A stretch of 64,000 nt of DNA from Mycolicibacterium gilvum (lineage in GTDB: Bacteria; Actinomycetota; Actinomycetes; Mycobacteriales; Mycobacteriaceae), in the NCBI RefSeq assembly GCF_900454025.1, contig NZ_UGQM01000001.1, positions 3,658,001-3,722,000 of the forward strand. The letters run 5' to 3'. Both the position numbers and the translations under genes were made by a program. Positions 46,024 through 55,686 of this stretch are shown here, in pieces; position 1 is the stretch's first letter, and the number at the start of each line of letters is the position of its first letter. The notes beneath the pieces are model-generated. The model searched no databases and was not told the origin of the DNA. It worked only from the letters and a program-made list of their open reading frames with translations.

Positions 46024-49002
46024 TCAGCCTCCGAAAACCTTGCGCACCACGGCCTTCGCCCGGCGCGTCACCCGCAGATAGTTGTCCAGGAACTCCCCGC
46101 CGTCGCCGTCGGGCCACCCGGCCGCCACCGCGACCGCGTTGAGCAACTTGCCCGGCCCGGGCAGTTGATCGGTCGGCTTGCCCCGCACGAGCACGAGCGC
46201 GTTACGTGCCTTCGTCGCGGTCAGCCAGGCTTCGCGCAGCAGCTCGAGGTCGCCCTCGGCGATCAGTTCCGCGGCGCCGATCGCGTTGAGCGTGTCCAGC
46301 GTCGAGGTCGTGTGCAGCGCCGGGATCTTGTGCGCGAAGCGCAGCTGCAGCAGCTGCACGGTCCACTCGATGTCGGCCAGCCCGCCGCGGCCCAGCTTGG
46401 TGTGGGTGTTGGGATCGGCTCCGCGCGGCAACCTTTCGGCGTCGACGCGGGCTTTGATCCTCCGGATCTCCTGCACCGTCTCCGCCGACGCACCGCCGGC
46501 CGGGTACCGGATCTTGTCGATCATCAGCAGGAACCGCTCCCCCAGCTCCAGATCGCCGGCGACCCGGTGGGCCCGCAGCAGCGCCTGCACCTCCCAGGGC
46601 TGCGCCCACTGCGCGTAGTAGGCCTCGTAGGAGGCCAGCGTGCGCACCAGCGGACCGTTACGCCCTTCGGGGCGGAGGTTGGTGTCGACCTCCAGCGGTG
46701 GATCGGAGCTCGGTGTGCCGAGCCGCGCGCGCACCTGCTCGGCGATCGTCACCGCCCACTTCACCGCCACCGATTCCTCGACGCCGTCGGCGGGTTCGCA
46801 CACGAACAGCACGTCGGCGTCCGACCCGTAGCCGAGTTCGCCGCCGCCGAGGCGACCCATGCCGATGACCGCGATCCGGGCGGGCACCCCCGCCTCGGGC
46901 GTGTTCGCCCGCGTCAGCGCGTCCAGCGCCGCCTGCAGCACGGCCACCCACACCTGGGTGAGCTGCTTGCACACCTCGGTCACGTGCAGCATGCCGAGAA
47001 GATCGGCCGACGCGATGCGCGCCAGCTCCCGGCGCCGCAGCGATCGTGCGGCCGCGATGGCCCGCATCGGGTCCGCATGGCGTGCAGCCGAATTCACCAG
47101 AGATTTCGCCGCACTCTCGGTGTCGACGTCGCACAGCTTCGGCCCGTTGGGTCCGTCCGCGTAGAGCTGGATGACCTCGGGGGCCTTCATGAGCAGTTCG
47201 GGCACGTACGCCGAGGTGCCCAGGACGTGCATCAGCCTCTTGGCGACGGCCCCCTCGTCGCGCAGCGTGGCGAGATACCAGCGCGCCTCGGCGAGTTCGT
47301 CGCTGATGCGGCGGTAGTTCAGCAGTCCCGCGTCGGGATCGGGGGTGTCGGACAGCCAGTCGAGCAGCGTCGGCAGCAGCACCTGCTGTACGCGCGCCCG
47401 CCGTCCCGAGCCGCCGGTCAGTGCCGCGAGATGCGTCAGCGCGCTCTGCGGACCCTCGTATCCGAGTGCCGCGAGCTGTCGTTCGGCGGCGTCGGTGCTC
47501 ATCACATCCGAAAGACCCACGGAGGCTTGGCCGACGGACTCCAGCAGCGGCTGATAGAACAGCTTCGCGTGCAGCCGCGAGACACGGTGGCTCTGACGCT
47601 TGAGCTCCTCGCGCAGGACCCCCAGCGCGTCGTGGCGGCCGTCGGGGCGCATGTGCGCGGCGCGGGCCAGCCAGCGCATCGCCTCTTCGTCGTCGGCCTC
47701 GGGCAGCATGTGGGTGCGCTTGAGCCGCTGCAACTGCAGCCGGTGTTCGAGCAGACGCAGGAACTCATACGACGCCGTCAGGTTGGCGGCGTCGTCGCGC
47801 CCGACGTAGCCGGCCTGCCCGAGGGCCGCCAGCGCGTTGACCGTCGAGGCCACGTGCAGCGAGTCGTCGTTGCGGCCGTGCACCAGCTGCAGCAGCTGCA
47901 CGGCGAACTCGACGTCGCGCAGACCGCCTGTGCCGAGCTTGATCTCGCGGGTACGCACGCCGGCTGGCACGAGTTCCTCGACCCGCCGGCGCATCGCCTG
48001 CACCTCGGGGACGAAGTCCTCACGTTCCGACGCCGTCCACACCATCGGCATCAGCGCCTCGATGTAGCGGTTGCCGAGTTCCATGTCCCCGGCGCACGGC
48101 CGCGCCTTGAGCAGAGCCTGGAACTCCCACGTCTTGGCCCAGCGTTCGTAGTAGGCGATGTGCGATTCGAGGGTGCGGACCAGTTGGCCCTGCTTGCCCT
48201 CGGGCCGCAGCGCGGCGTCGACTTCGAAGAACGCGTCGGAGGCCAGCCGCATCATCTCCCCGGCGATGCGGGTGGCCAGTGCGAGGCTGCTGTGCGAGCC
48301 GTCGTCGGTGACGAAGATGACGTCGACGTCGCTGACGTAGTTCAGTTCCCGCGCACCGCATTTGCCCATCGCGATGATGGTCAGCGCCGGTGCGGGCGTG
48401 TCCCCGCACACCGACGCGGTGACGACGCGCAGCGCGCCGGCCAGGGCGGCGTCGGCGAGGTCGGACAGGTGTTCGCCGACGACGGTGAACGGCAGCACCG
48501 GCTCGTTCTCGACGACGGAGGCGACGTCGAGGGCGCCCAGCACGAGCAGCCGGTCCCGGTAGAGCGTGCGCAGGGGCGGCACCGCGGCGGCCGTCGGACC
48601 GGTCGCCTTGTCGGCCTCCTCGGCGAACATGTCCCGCAGCTGCTGCGGATCGGGCAGCGTGACGGAGCCCGCCAGGAGGCGCCACGACGCGGGGTGGGCG
48701 ATCAGGTGGTCACCGAGGGCCAGCGACGATCCCAGGATTCCGAACAGCCGTCCGCGCAGCCCGCGGTCTTTGAGCAGTGCGGCGTCGACCGCGTCCCACT
48801 CGGCGTCGAGAGCCTCGGCCAGCCGCACGATCGCCTTGAGCGCCTTGTCTGCGTCGGGGGCGCGCGACAGCGCCCACAACAGTTCGACATGGGCGTCGGT
48901 GTTCCAGCCGAGCCGGTCGAGATCGGCCTGCGCCGTGGGCTCTACGAGCCCGAGCCGGCCGACGCCGGGCAGCTTGGGTCGCTGCGTCGCAGGTTTCGCC
49001 AC
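46024..49002 (-). CDS. glnE: bifunctional glutamine synthetase adenylyltransferase GlnE
   Basis: 992 residues. Adds and removes AMP on Tyr406 of GlnA1. Two nucleotidyltransferase domains: the first has [16 protein letters not shown] (deadenylylation half) and the second [16 protein letters not shown] (adenylylation half), with a helical P-II/regulatory linker. GTG at 49002 is chosen because TACCTT (49010-49015) ends seven bases upstream and the N-terminus [13 protein letters not shown] then matches other mycobacteria; ATG 49008 and TTG 49011 would lie at or before the predicted transcript start. Confidence 0.95.
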   Translation of the reverse strand: MAKPATQRPKLPGVGRLGLVEPTAQADLDRLGWNTDAHVELLWALSRAPDADKALKAIVRLAEALDAEWDAVDAALLKDRGLRGRLFGILGSSLALGDHLIAHPASWRLLAGSVTLPDPQQLRDMFAEEADKATGPTAAAVPPLRTLYRDRLLVLGALDVASVVENEPVLPFTVVGEHLSDLADAALAGALRVVTASVCGDTPAPALTIIAMGKCGARELNYVSDVDVIFVTDDGSHSSLALATRIAGEMMRLASDAFFEVDAALRPEGKQGQLVRTLESHIAYYERWAKTWEFQALLKARPCAGDMELGNRYIEALMPMVWTASEREDFVPEVQAMRRRVEELVPAGVRTREIKLGTGGLRDVEFAVQLLQLVHGRNDDSLHVASTVNALAALGQAGYVGRDDAANLTASYEFLRLLEHRLQLQRLKRTHMLPEADDEEAMRWLARAAHMRPDGRHDALGVLREELKRQSHRVSRLHAKLFYQPLLESVGQASVGLSDVMSTDAAERQLAALGYEGPQSALTHLAALTGGSGRRARVQQVLLPTLLDWLSDTPDPDAGLLNYRRISDELAEARWYLATLRDEGAVAKRLMHVLGTSAYVPELLMKAPEVIQLYADGPNGPKLCDVDTESAAKSLVNSAARHADPMRAIAAARSLRRRELARIASADLLGMLHVTEVCKQLTQVWVAVLQAALDALTRANTPEAGVPARIAVIGMGRLGGGELGYGSDADVLFVCEPADGVEESVAVKWAVTIAEQVRARLGTPSSDPPLEVDTNLRPEGRNGPLVRTLASYEAYYAQWAQPWEVQALLRAHRVAGDLELGERFLLMIDKIRYPAGGASAETVQEIRRIKARVDAERLPRGADPNTHTKLGRGGLADIEWTVQLLQLRFAHKIPALHTTSTLDTLNAIGAAELIAEGDLELLREAWLTATKARNALVLVRGKPTDQLPGPGKLLNAVAVAAGWPDGDGGEFLDNYLRVTRRAKAVVRKVFGG

Positions 49003-49015
49003 GCCCATCAAGGTA
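49003..49015 (-). promoter_or_regulatory. -10 element, leaderless glnE
   Basis: TACCTT (49010-49015, minus strand), seven bases, GTG at 49002. It lies in the short glnA2-glnE gap. Confidence 0.48.
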
Positions 49016-49032
49016 GCGCGGCCGGGCCCCCG

Positions 49033-50373
49033 CTAGAGCGACAGGTAGTTCTTCAGCTCGAACGGTGTCACGTGGCTGCGGTAGTTCTCCCACTCGCGGC
49101 GCTTGTTGCGCAGGAAGAAGTCGAAGACGTGCTCGCCGAGCGCCTCGGCGACCAGCTCGGAGTTCTCCATGTCGGCCAGCGCGGCCCCGAGGCTGCCGGG
49201 CAGCTCCTTGTAGCCCATCGCGCGGCGTTCCTCCGGCGTCAGGCTCCAGACGTTGTCCTCGGCTTCGGGTCCCAGCACGTAGTTCTTCTCGATGCCGCGC
49301 AGCCCTGCTGCGAGGAGGACCGCGAAGGTCAGGTACGGGTTGCACGCCGAGTCGGGGCTACGCACCTCGACGCGCCGCGACGACACCTTGTGCGGCGTGT
49401 ACATCGGCACCCGCACCAGCGCGGAGCGGTTGGCCGCACCCCACGAGGCTGCCGTCGGCGCCTCCCCGCCGTGCACCAGACGCTTGTAGGAGTTCACCCA
49501 CTGGTTGGTGACGGCGCTGATCTCGTTGGCGTGCTCGAGAATGCCTGCGATGAACGATTTCCCGACGGCGGAGAGCTGCAGCGGGTCGTCGGGGCTGTGG
49601 AACGCGTTCGAATCGCCCTCGAACAGGCTCATGTGGGTGTGCATCGCCGACCCCGGGTGCTCGGCGAACGGCTTCGGCATGAACGAGGCCCGCACGCCGT
49701 CGCCGAGTGCGACCTCCTTGACGAGGTAGCGGAACGTCATCACGTTGTCGGCCATCGACAGCGCGTCGGCGTAGCGCAGGTCGATCTCCTGCTGGCCGGG
49801 TGCGCCTTCGTGGTGGCTGAACTCGACCGAGATGCCCATCTGCTCGAGGGCGTCGATCGCGTGGCGGCGGAAGTTCGGCGCCGAATCGTGCACGGCCTGG
49901 TCGAAGTAGCCGCCGTTGTCGGCCGGGGTCGGCGGGCTCCCGTCGTTGTCGCCGGGCTTGAGCAGGAAAAACTCGATCTCGGGGTGCACATAGCAGGAGA
50001 ACCCGAGGTCGCTGGCCTTCGAGAGCTGGCGGCGCAGCACGTGGCGCGAATCGGCCCAGGACGGCGAGCCGTCGGGCATGGTGATGTCGCAGAACATCCG
50101 CGCGGAGTGGTGCTTGCCCGAGCTGTCCGCCCACGGCAGCACCTGGAACGTCGACGGATCGGGGCGGGCGACCATGTCGGCCTCGGACACACGCGCGAAG
50201 CCCTCGATCGAGGAACCGTCGAAGCCGATGCCCTCTTCGAACGCGCCCTCGAGTTCCGCGGGGGCGATGGCGACGGATTTCAGGTATCCGAGGACGTCGG
50301 TGAACCACAGCCGGACGAAGCGGATGTCGCGTTCCTCCAGCGTGCGCAGCACGAATTCCTTCTGCCGATCCAT
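49033..50373 (-). CDS. glnA2: glutamine synthetase-like GlnA2
   Basis: 446 residues, GSI-alpha type. Has GS motifs FDGSSIEGFAR, MPKPFAEHPGSAMHTH and the loop AANRSALVRVP. The position aligned to the adenylylated Tyr406 of GlnA1 is Trp376 (NVWSLTPEE), so it should not be controlled by GlnE. The M. tuberculosis protein is a minor, non-adenylylated synthetase. ATG at 50373 is six bases from a -10. It is followed by glnE. Confidence 0.95.
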   Translation of the reverse strand: MDRQKEFVLRTLEERDIRFVRLWFTDVLGYLKSVAIAPAELEGAFEEGIGFDGSSIEGFARVSEADMVARPDPSTFQVLPWADSSGKHHSARMFCDITMPDGSPSWADSRHVLRRQLSKASDLGFSCYVHPEIEFFLLKPGDNDGSPPTPADNGGYFDQAVHDSAPNFRRHAIDALEQMGISVEFSHHEGAPGQQEIDLRYADALSMADNVMTFRYLVKEVALGDGVRASFMPKPFAEHPGSAMHTHMSLFEGDSNAFHSPDDPLQLSAVGKSFIAGILEHANEISAVTNQWVNSYKRLVHGGEAPTAASWGAANRSALVRVPMYTPHKVSSRRVEVRSPDSACNPYLTFAVLLAAGLRGIEKNYVLGPEAEDNVWSLTPEERRAMGYKELPGSLGAALADMENSELVAEALGEHVFDFFLRNKRREWENYRSHVTPFELKNYLSL

Positions 50374-50411
50374 GGTCGAAGCCTAGGTCGGACCTGTTAA
50401 ATCCGTGTTAC
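50374..50411 (-). promoter_or_regulatory. glnA2 promoter region with GlnR-like half box
   Basis: TAGGCT (50380-50385, minus strand) lies six bases before the ATG at 50373 (leaderless). Further up, GTAAC (50407-50411) and TTAAC (50396-50400) are six bases apart, resembling one GlnR a/b pair; the second half is degenerate. The -10 is well supported, the GlnR reading weakly. Confidence 0.4.
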
Positions 50412-50446
50412 GGGCGGCGAACCGGCAGCGGGTCGCGTGTCCGTGC

Positions 50447-50460
50447 CAAGATCGGTGCCC
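50447..50460 (+). promoter_or_regulatory. possible -10 element of VOC gene
   Basis: CAAGAT at 50447-50452, eight bases, GTG at 50461. Weaker than the other leaderless cases because the hexamer lacks the first T. Confidence 0.3.
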
Positions 50461-51021
50461 GTGAGGCTCTACGAACAACCGTGGCCCGAGGGCGATTTCC
50501 GCTTCTTCCAGCTCGGTCACGTCGTCGACGATGTCGTGGCTGCCGCCGCGCGGTGGGCCCGGACCTTCGGCATCGGACCTTTCCATGTGCTTCCGACCGT
50601 CGAGCAGCACACCGACTATGGCGGACAGATCCGCCCGGTGCGAATCCAGGTCGCGGTCGCCCAGGCCGGTCCGGTGCAGATCGAGCTGATCCAGCAGCAC
50701 TGCGACACGCCGAGCATCTACTCGGAGTGGAGTCGCGGCGGGACCAGCTCCTTTCATCAGATCGCCACGCTGACATCCGGTTACGACGCCAAGACGGCGC
50801 ACTTCGCCGCGCTCGGATATCCGATCGCGGCACAGAGTCACGGCGGGGGGTTCCGGGTGGCCTACATCGACACGGTGGCGGACTTCGGGTTCTACACCGA
50901 GGTGGTCGACGCGCCACCGGCGTTCACCGATCACGTCCGCGCCATCGCCGCCACCTGCGCCGACTGGGACGGCAGCGACCCGGTGCGCATCCTGACCCGC
51001 GACGGCTACCGGGTGCCGTGA
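50461..51021 (+). CDS. VOC superfamily (glyoxalase/bleomycin-resistance-like) protein
   Basis: 186 residues. Two VOC modules are recognisable: FFQLGHVVDDVVAAAARWA at the start and a later block FHQIATLTSGYDAKTAHFAALGY with potential metal-binding His/Glu. Enzyme class is open (isomerase, dioxygenase or lyase). Its TGA overlaps the tesB ATG (TGATG). Start: GTG 50461 rather than 50437, from a weak -10 eight bases upstream; uncertain. Confidence 0.8.
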   Translation: MRLYEQPWPEGDFRFFQLGHVVDDVVAAAARWARTFGIGPFHVLPTVEQHTDYGGQIRPVRIQVAVAQAGPVQIELIQQHCDTPSIYSEWSRGGTSSFHQIATLTSGYDAKTAHFAALGYPIAAQSHGGGFRVAYIDTVADFGFYTEVVDAPPAFTDHVRAIAATCADWDGSDPVRILTRDGYRVP

Positions 51022-51950
51022 TGGTGGCCGATCTGTCGGGCCCGCTGGCCGGGTCCCCCCTCGAGACGTCGGTGCTGGAGTCGCTCGACATGCTCGAACG
51101 CGCCCTGAGCCTGCAGCCGACGGGGCACCACCGCTTCCGGGCGGGCAACGAACGCGACCGGTTCGGCCGGCTCTTCGGCGGCCAGTTGCTCGCGCAGGCC
51201 GTCTACGCCGCGGCACGCACCGTGGAATCTCACCCGCCGCATTCGGTACACGCCTACTTCGTGCAGACCGGCGCCTCGGATACGCCGGTCGACATCGCCG
51301 TCGACGTGGTGCGTGACGGCCGGTCGATGGCGACCCGGCAGGTCACCATCGCCCAGGGCGAGCGCACCCTGCTCACCGCGATGGCGTCGTTTCACACCAA
51401 CCCGGACGAACCCGAGCTCGCACGCCCGCACTCCGAGGTCCCCGCCCCCGAGGACGTGCCGCTGCTGCAGCACTGGGTGCCTCGCGCCGGGGCCGAGTTC
51501 GGCGCGCACGCACAGAACTGGATCGACGTGCCGCCGGCGCTGGAGATGCGCATCGCGGAACCGACCGGCTTCCTGGGCGGCGACCAGACACCGGACCCAC
51601 GCTCACATTGGATGCGCCTGCCCCGGCCCATCGCCGACGATCCCGCCCTGCACACCGCGATGCTGGCGTACGCGAGCGATTACCTGTTGTTGGACATGGC
51701 TTTACGCAACCATCCGCACCGGGTGGACTACTCGTCGATCGCGGCGGTCAGCCTTGACCATTCGTTGTGGGTGCACCGTCCGGTCCGCTTCGACGACTGG
51801 CATCTCTACACCCAGGAGACGGTCGCCCTCGCCGGACACCGCGCACTGATCCGCGGGACGATCCGCGACCTCGGCGGCCACACGGTCGCCAGCACGTCAC
51901 AGGAGGTGCTGATCCGACCCACCGGCGCGCGCACCTCGCCGATGTCCTAG
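51021..51950 (+). CDS. tesB: acyl-CoA thioesterase II TesB
   Basis: 309 residues, double hotdog fold. Seen: RLFGGQLLAQAVYAA, VHAYFVQTGASDTPVDIAV and the C-terminal SLDHSLWVHRPVRFDDWHLY with the catalytic Asp region. Hydrolyses medium- and long-chain acyl-CoA. Translationally coupled to the VOC gene. Its last four bases overlap the CaeA-like gene tail to tail. Confidence 0.92.
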   Translation: MVADLSGPLAGSPLETSVLESLDMLERALSLQPTGHHRFRAGNERDRFGRLFGGQLLAQAVYAAARTVESHPPHSVHAYFVQTGASDTPVDIAVDVVRDGRSMATRQVTIAQGERTLLTAMASFHTNPDEPELARPHSEVPAPEDVPLLQHWVPRAGAEFGAHAQNWIDVPPALEMRIAEPTGFLGGDQTPDPRSHWMRLPRPIADDPALHTAMLAYASDYLLLDMALRNHPHRVDYSSIAAVSLDHSLWVHRPVRFDDWHLYTQETVALAGHRALIRGTIRDLGGHTVASTSQEVLIRPTGARTSPMS

Positions 51951-53464
51951 CACCGCAGGCCCGACGGCGGCGGCGTCGAGTTCGTCAGGAAGGCGACCAC
52001 CGCGGTGTCGACGCATGCGTCGCCGTTGAACACGACCGTGTGCTGGGTGCCGGTGAAGCTGATCAGCTGGGCGTCCAGCTGGTCGGCCAGCGCGATGCCG
52101 GCCTCGTACGGCGTCGCAGGGTCGCCGGTCGTGGACACCACGACCACCTTCCCGGGGCCGGGTGAGGTCGCCGCGCCGACCACCGACGTCGGCGGGACCG
52201 GCCACATCGCGCAGACGTCGCGGGGGGCGAACCCGGTGAACTGTCCGTAGGCCAGGAACGGCACGGCGGCGCGTGAGCGCCGGTCGGCGTCGGCCCAGAC
52301 GGCCGGATCGGTCGGGAACACCGCATCGACGCAGCGGATCGCGGTGAACGCGTCCTGCTGGTTGGAGTAGTGCCCGTCGCGGTCGCGCCGCTGGTATTCG
52401 TCGGCGAGCAGCAGCAGATCGCCGGGGTCGGTGCCGCGCTGCAGGCCGAGCAGCCCGCTGGTCAGATACGGCCAGAACCGTTGGGAGTACAGGGCACTCA
52501 CCGTGCCGGTGATCGCGTCCTGGTATCCGAGCCCGCGCGGGTCCGACGTCGCCGCGGGGCGCACCGCCAGCGGGTTGACGAGCTGGTGGAAACGAGCGAC
52601 GAACTGTGTCGGATCGGTGCCCAGCGGGCAGCCCGCGGATTTCGCGCAGTCGGCGGCGTAGCGCTCGAACGCGCGCTGGAAGCCCGTGTTCTGGGTGAGA
52701 CTCTCGGTGATCGGATCGAGCGTGGGGTCGACGGCGCCGTCGAGGACCATGGTGCGCACGCGCTGCGGGTAGCGCGACGCGTAGACCGCGCCGAGCTGGG
52801 TGCCGTAGGAGAATCCGAGGTAGTTGATCTGGTCTTCGCCCAGGGCTTCGCGCACCACGTCCATGTCGCGCGCGGCGGTCGCGGTGCCGACACCGGCGAG
52901 AAACTCGGGGCCCATCCGGTCCAGGCAGCGCGCGGCGAACTGCCGCAGCACGTCCTCGATGTGCGCGACCCCGGCGGGGCTGTAATCGACCATCGGCTCG
53001 GTACGGAACGCGTCGAACTCGGCATCGGTGCGGCACCGCAACTGGGGTGTCGAGTGACCGACCCCGCGTGGATCGATGCCGACGAGGTCGAAGCGGCGCG
53101 CGATCTCGGTCCCGGCGAGCGCGGCGCCCATACCGGCCACGGTGTCGACCGCTGATGCGCCCGGACCGCCGGGGTTCACCACGAGCACGCCGATGCGGGG
53201 CCCGGTGGCGGGAACGCTGATGACCGCCAGGTGCGCTTGGGCACCACCGGGATCGGCGTAGTCGACCGGCACCGCGACGGTGCCGCACCGCGCCGTCGGA
53301 ACGGCGGAGGCGTCGGCGAGGACGGTGGTGCACGAATCCCACACCGCGGCGGCGGTATACGGCTCGGCCGAGGTGCCCGGCGCCGCGGAGGCGGTCGGGC
53401 TCAGCGCGGCAGAGATCAGCGCCAGCGCCGCGATCATCGGTCCGGCGCGCAGCATGGCAGTCAT
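51947..53464 (-). CDS. exported alpha/beta hydrolase, CaeA/Hip1 paralogue
   Basis: 505 residues. Cleavable signal peptide (about residues 1-27, ending SPTASAAP), TAP-type alpha/beta hydrolase with serine nucleophile Ser219 in GFSYG, oxyanion region VVNPGGPG and a C-terminal TAP-like cap domain. Related to Rv2223c/Rv2224c. M. tuberculosis Hip1 (CaeA) is a cell-envelope serine protease/esterase. This copy lacks a lipobox, so it is probably secreted rather than anchored. Second of two paralogues here; a GNAT gene separates them. Confidence 0.92.
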   Translation of the reverse strand: MTAMLRAGPMIAALALISAALSPTASAAPGTSAEPYTAAAVWDSCTTVLADASAVPTARCGTVAVPVDYADPGGAQAHLAVISVPATGPRIGVLVVNPGGPGASAVDTVAGMGAALAGTEIARRFDLVGIDPRGVGHSTPQLRCRTDAEFDAFRTEPMVDYSPAGVAHIEDVLRQFAARCLDRMGPEFLAGVGTATAARDMDVVREALGEDQINYLGFSYGTQLGAVYASRYPQRVRTMVLDGAVDPTLDPITESLTQNTGFQRAFERYAADCAKSAGCPLGTDPTQFVARFHQLVNPLAVRPAATSDPRGLGYQDAITGTVSALYSQRFWPYLTSGLLGLQRGTDPGDLLLLADEYQRRDRDGHYSNQQDAFTAIRCVDAVFPTDPAVWADADRRSRAAVPFLAYGQFTGFAPRDVCAMWPVPPTSVVGAATSPGPGKVVVVSTTGDPATPYEAGIALADQLDAQLISFTGTQHTVVFNGDACVDTAVVAFLTNSTPPPSGLRC

Positions 53465-53522
53465 CGTTGCACGGCGCCGCGGTGCCGTCGCCCCCTGGAA
53501 CGCAACGGTGACCGTGCTGTTA

Positions 53523-53969
53523 TCAGGTGCCCAGTTCGTAGGTGAGCCAGACGGACTTCTCGGCGCCGATCCCGTCGTAAAGCCGTTGCGCCGTCGCGTT
53601 GTCCGGCGAGGTTTCCCACACGAGCTTCTCGGCGCCCCGCTCGTGGCACATCTGCATGCCGCGCGCGATCAGGGCCCTTCCGGTGCCGGCCCCGCGCGAC
53701 CGCGGTGTGACGTAGAGGTCGTTGAGGACGCCGACGCGCGCGGCGTACAGGGTCTGCCACGTCCAGAAGATCGTCGCGAATCCCACCGTCTCCCCCGACG
53801 CGTCGCGCGCGATGAGTTGCACGCCCTCGGACGGGTCGGCGATCAGCGCCCGGCACATCGCGTCGAGTTTGTCGCCGGGCGGGTCCACCTCGTAGAAGTC
53901 GCAGTAGCTCCGCAGCATCGGCGCCAGGTCGGCGAGGTCGGCCTCGCCGACGATGGTGATGGTCAGCAC
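53523..53969 (-). CDS. GNAT family N-acetyltransferase
   Basis: 148 residues. Acetyl-CoA motif VTPRSRGAGTGRALIARG and flanking strands (VGVLNDLYVTP; LVWETSPDNATAQRLYDGIG) are complete. Substrate unknown. GTG at 53969 overlaps the caeA stop by seven bases, so it is part of the caeA transcript. Confidence 0.9.
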   Translation of the reverse strand: MLTITIVGEADLADLAPMLRSYCDFYEVDPPGDKLDAMCRALIADPSEGVQLIARDASGETVGFATIFWTWQTLYAARVGVLNDLYVTPRSRGAGTGRALIARGMQMCHERGAEKLVWETSPDNATAQRLYDGIGAEKSVWLTYELGT

Positions 53970-55495
53970 CGGGTGTCCGGCGGCGGCACCGAACCGTCGA
54001 TCAGGTACGGGACCACGATGTCGTCGACACACGAATCCCCTTGCAGCGCAACGGTGTGCTGGGTCCCCTCGAACGTCACCAGCGCGCCACCGAGCTGGCG
54101 GGCCAGGTTGACGCCCGCCTGATAGGGCGTCGCCGGATCGTTGGTGGTGGACACGACCAGGATCGGGGGCAGCCCGGTCACGCTGATCTCGTGGGGCTTG
54201 CTGGTCGGCGGTACCGGCCAGAACCCGCAGGTCGGCATCGGTGCGAGTCCGGTGAACTCGCCGTAGGCCATGAACGGCGCGGCGTCGCGCACCCGGCGGT
54301 CCTGCTCGACGAGAGTGGCGCGGTCGGTGATCGCCGGCTTGTCCACGCAGTTCACCGCGATGCGCACATCGGTGCTGTTGGTGTAGCGACCCTGGGCGTT
54401 GCGCTCCATGTACAGGTCGGCCAGCGCGAGCATGGTGTCGCCCTTGCCCTCTTTGACCTCGCCGAGCGCCTGCGTGAGATGACGCCACAGCGCGGGCGAG
54501 TACAGCGGCAGGATGGTGCCGACGACGGCGTCGTTGTAGCTGAGACCGCGCGGATCCGACGTCTCGGCCGGTTCGTCGACCAGCGGCCACACCAGCGAGT
54601 GGTACACCTCGACGGCCTTGGCGGGATCCGTACCGAGCGGGCAGTCGTCGTCGATGGCGCAGTCGGCGGCGTAGTCGTCGAACGCCTGCTGGAACGCCGC
54701 GGCCTGACGGACGTCGGCTTCCAGCGGGTCGGCGTTGGGGTCGATCGCGCCGTCGAGAACCATGGCGCGCACGTTCTGCGGGAACTGTTCGGCGTAGGAG
54801 GCGCCGATGCGGGTCCCGTAGGAGTACCCCAGATACGTCAGCTTCTCGTCGCCGAGGGCGACCCGCAGCGCGTCGAGATCCTTGACGACGCTGGCGGTTC
54901 CGACGTTGGCGAGGAAGTCGGTGCCCATCTTGTCGACACAGCGCTGGATGAACTCCTTGGTCAGCGACTCGAGGTGCGCGACGCCCTCAGCGGTGTACTC
55001 GACGACGTTGTCGGCGCGCAGCCGGTCGTTGTCGGCGTCGCTGTTGCACCACACCGCCGGGTTGGAGTTCGCGACGCCGCGTGGGTCGAACCCGACGATG
55101 TCGAAGCGCTCGAGCACCTCCTCGGGCAACGTCGAGACCATCGCCGCGGCCGCCTCGACACCCGACTTCCCGGGGCCGCCGGGATTGACCACCAGCGATC
55201 CGATCCGGTCGCCGGTGGCGGGAACGCGCAGCACCGCCAGCTGCGCGACGTCACCGTCGGGGTCCTCGGGGTTGTCCCAGTCGACGGGGACCGAGAGCAT
55301 GCCGCACTCCGACCCGGGCGGGATGCGCTTCTGGTCGGACGGGCCCGTCTCGCACGGGGACCAGTCGATCGGGGTTCCCGGGCGCGGCACCGAGACCAGC
55401 GCGTTTCCGTCCACCACCTTGCTGCAGCCGGCCACCAGCAGTGCCGACATCGCGAGGAGGAGGCCGGATCGTCCGATCCCGGTCGTGAGCTTCAT
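53963..55495 (-). CDS. caeA: cell-envelope serine hydrolase CaeA (Hip1 orthologue), lipoprotein
   Basis: 510 residues. Lipoprotein signal peptide with lipobox LVAGC (Cys about 24), VVNPGGPG oxyanion loop, GYSYG with Ser225 nucleophile, and a TAP-like C-terminal domain ending near GTQHTVALQGDSC. M. tuberculosis Hip1 is a surface protease/carboxylesterase acting on GroEL2 and affecting envelope integrity. A further upstream ATG at 55513 adds six residues. Divergent from panB across 191 bases that contain no gene I can support. Confidence 0.93.
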   Translation of the reverse strand: MKLTTGIGRSGLLLAMSALLVAGCSKVVDGNALVSVPRPGTPIDWSPCETGPSDQKRIPPGSECGMLSVPVDWDNPEDPDGDVAQLAVLRVPATGDRIGSLVVNPGGPGKSGVEAAAAMVSTLPEEVLERFDIVGFDPRGVANSNPAVWCNSDADNDRLRADNVVEYTAEGVAHLESLTKEFIQRCVDKMGTDFLANVGTASVVKDLDALRVALGDEKLTYLGYSYGTRIGASYAEQFPQNVRAMVLDGAIDPNADPLEADVRQAAAFQQAFDDYAADCAIDDDCPLGTDPAKAVEVYHSLVWPLVDEPAETSDPRGLSYNDAVVGTILPLYSPALWRHLTQALGEVKEGKGDTMLALADLYMERNAQGRYTNSTDVRIAVNCVDKPAITDRATLVEQDRRVRDAAPFMAYGEFTGLAPMPTCGFWPVPPTSKPHEISVTGLPPILVVSTTNDPATPYQAGVNLARQLGGALVTFEGTQHTVALQGDSCVDDIVVPYLIDGSVPPPDTRC

Positions 55496-55686
55496 GGCAC
55501 CACATGCTGCCATGCGCGGGCATCGGCGCTGGCGAGGCGCGTGCCGGGGAGCGGATGTGAGGAAATCCACTTAACACGGTGTTCACCTTCCGGTGGCCCG
55601 GTGGCAGACTGGCCGTGTCAGCGAACCCGGGGACCATTTCCTGGCCACGAGGCTTCGAACCGACTGAACCCGATGAGGGGACAACG

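Noticed and set aside
45658..50400. 1580-codon open frame on the plus strand opposite glnE, glnA2 and the thioesterase
   Set aside because: It is the antisense shadow of high-GC coding genes; its composition is His/Arg/Gln-rich with no domain, and the minus-strand genes are unambiguous.
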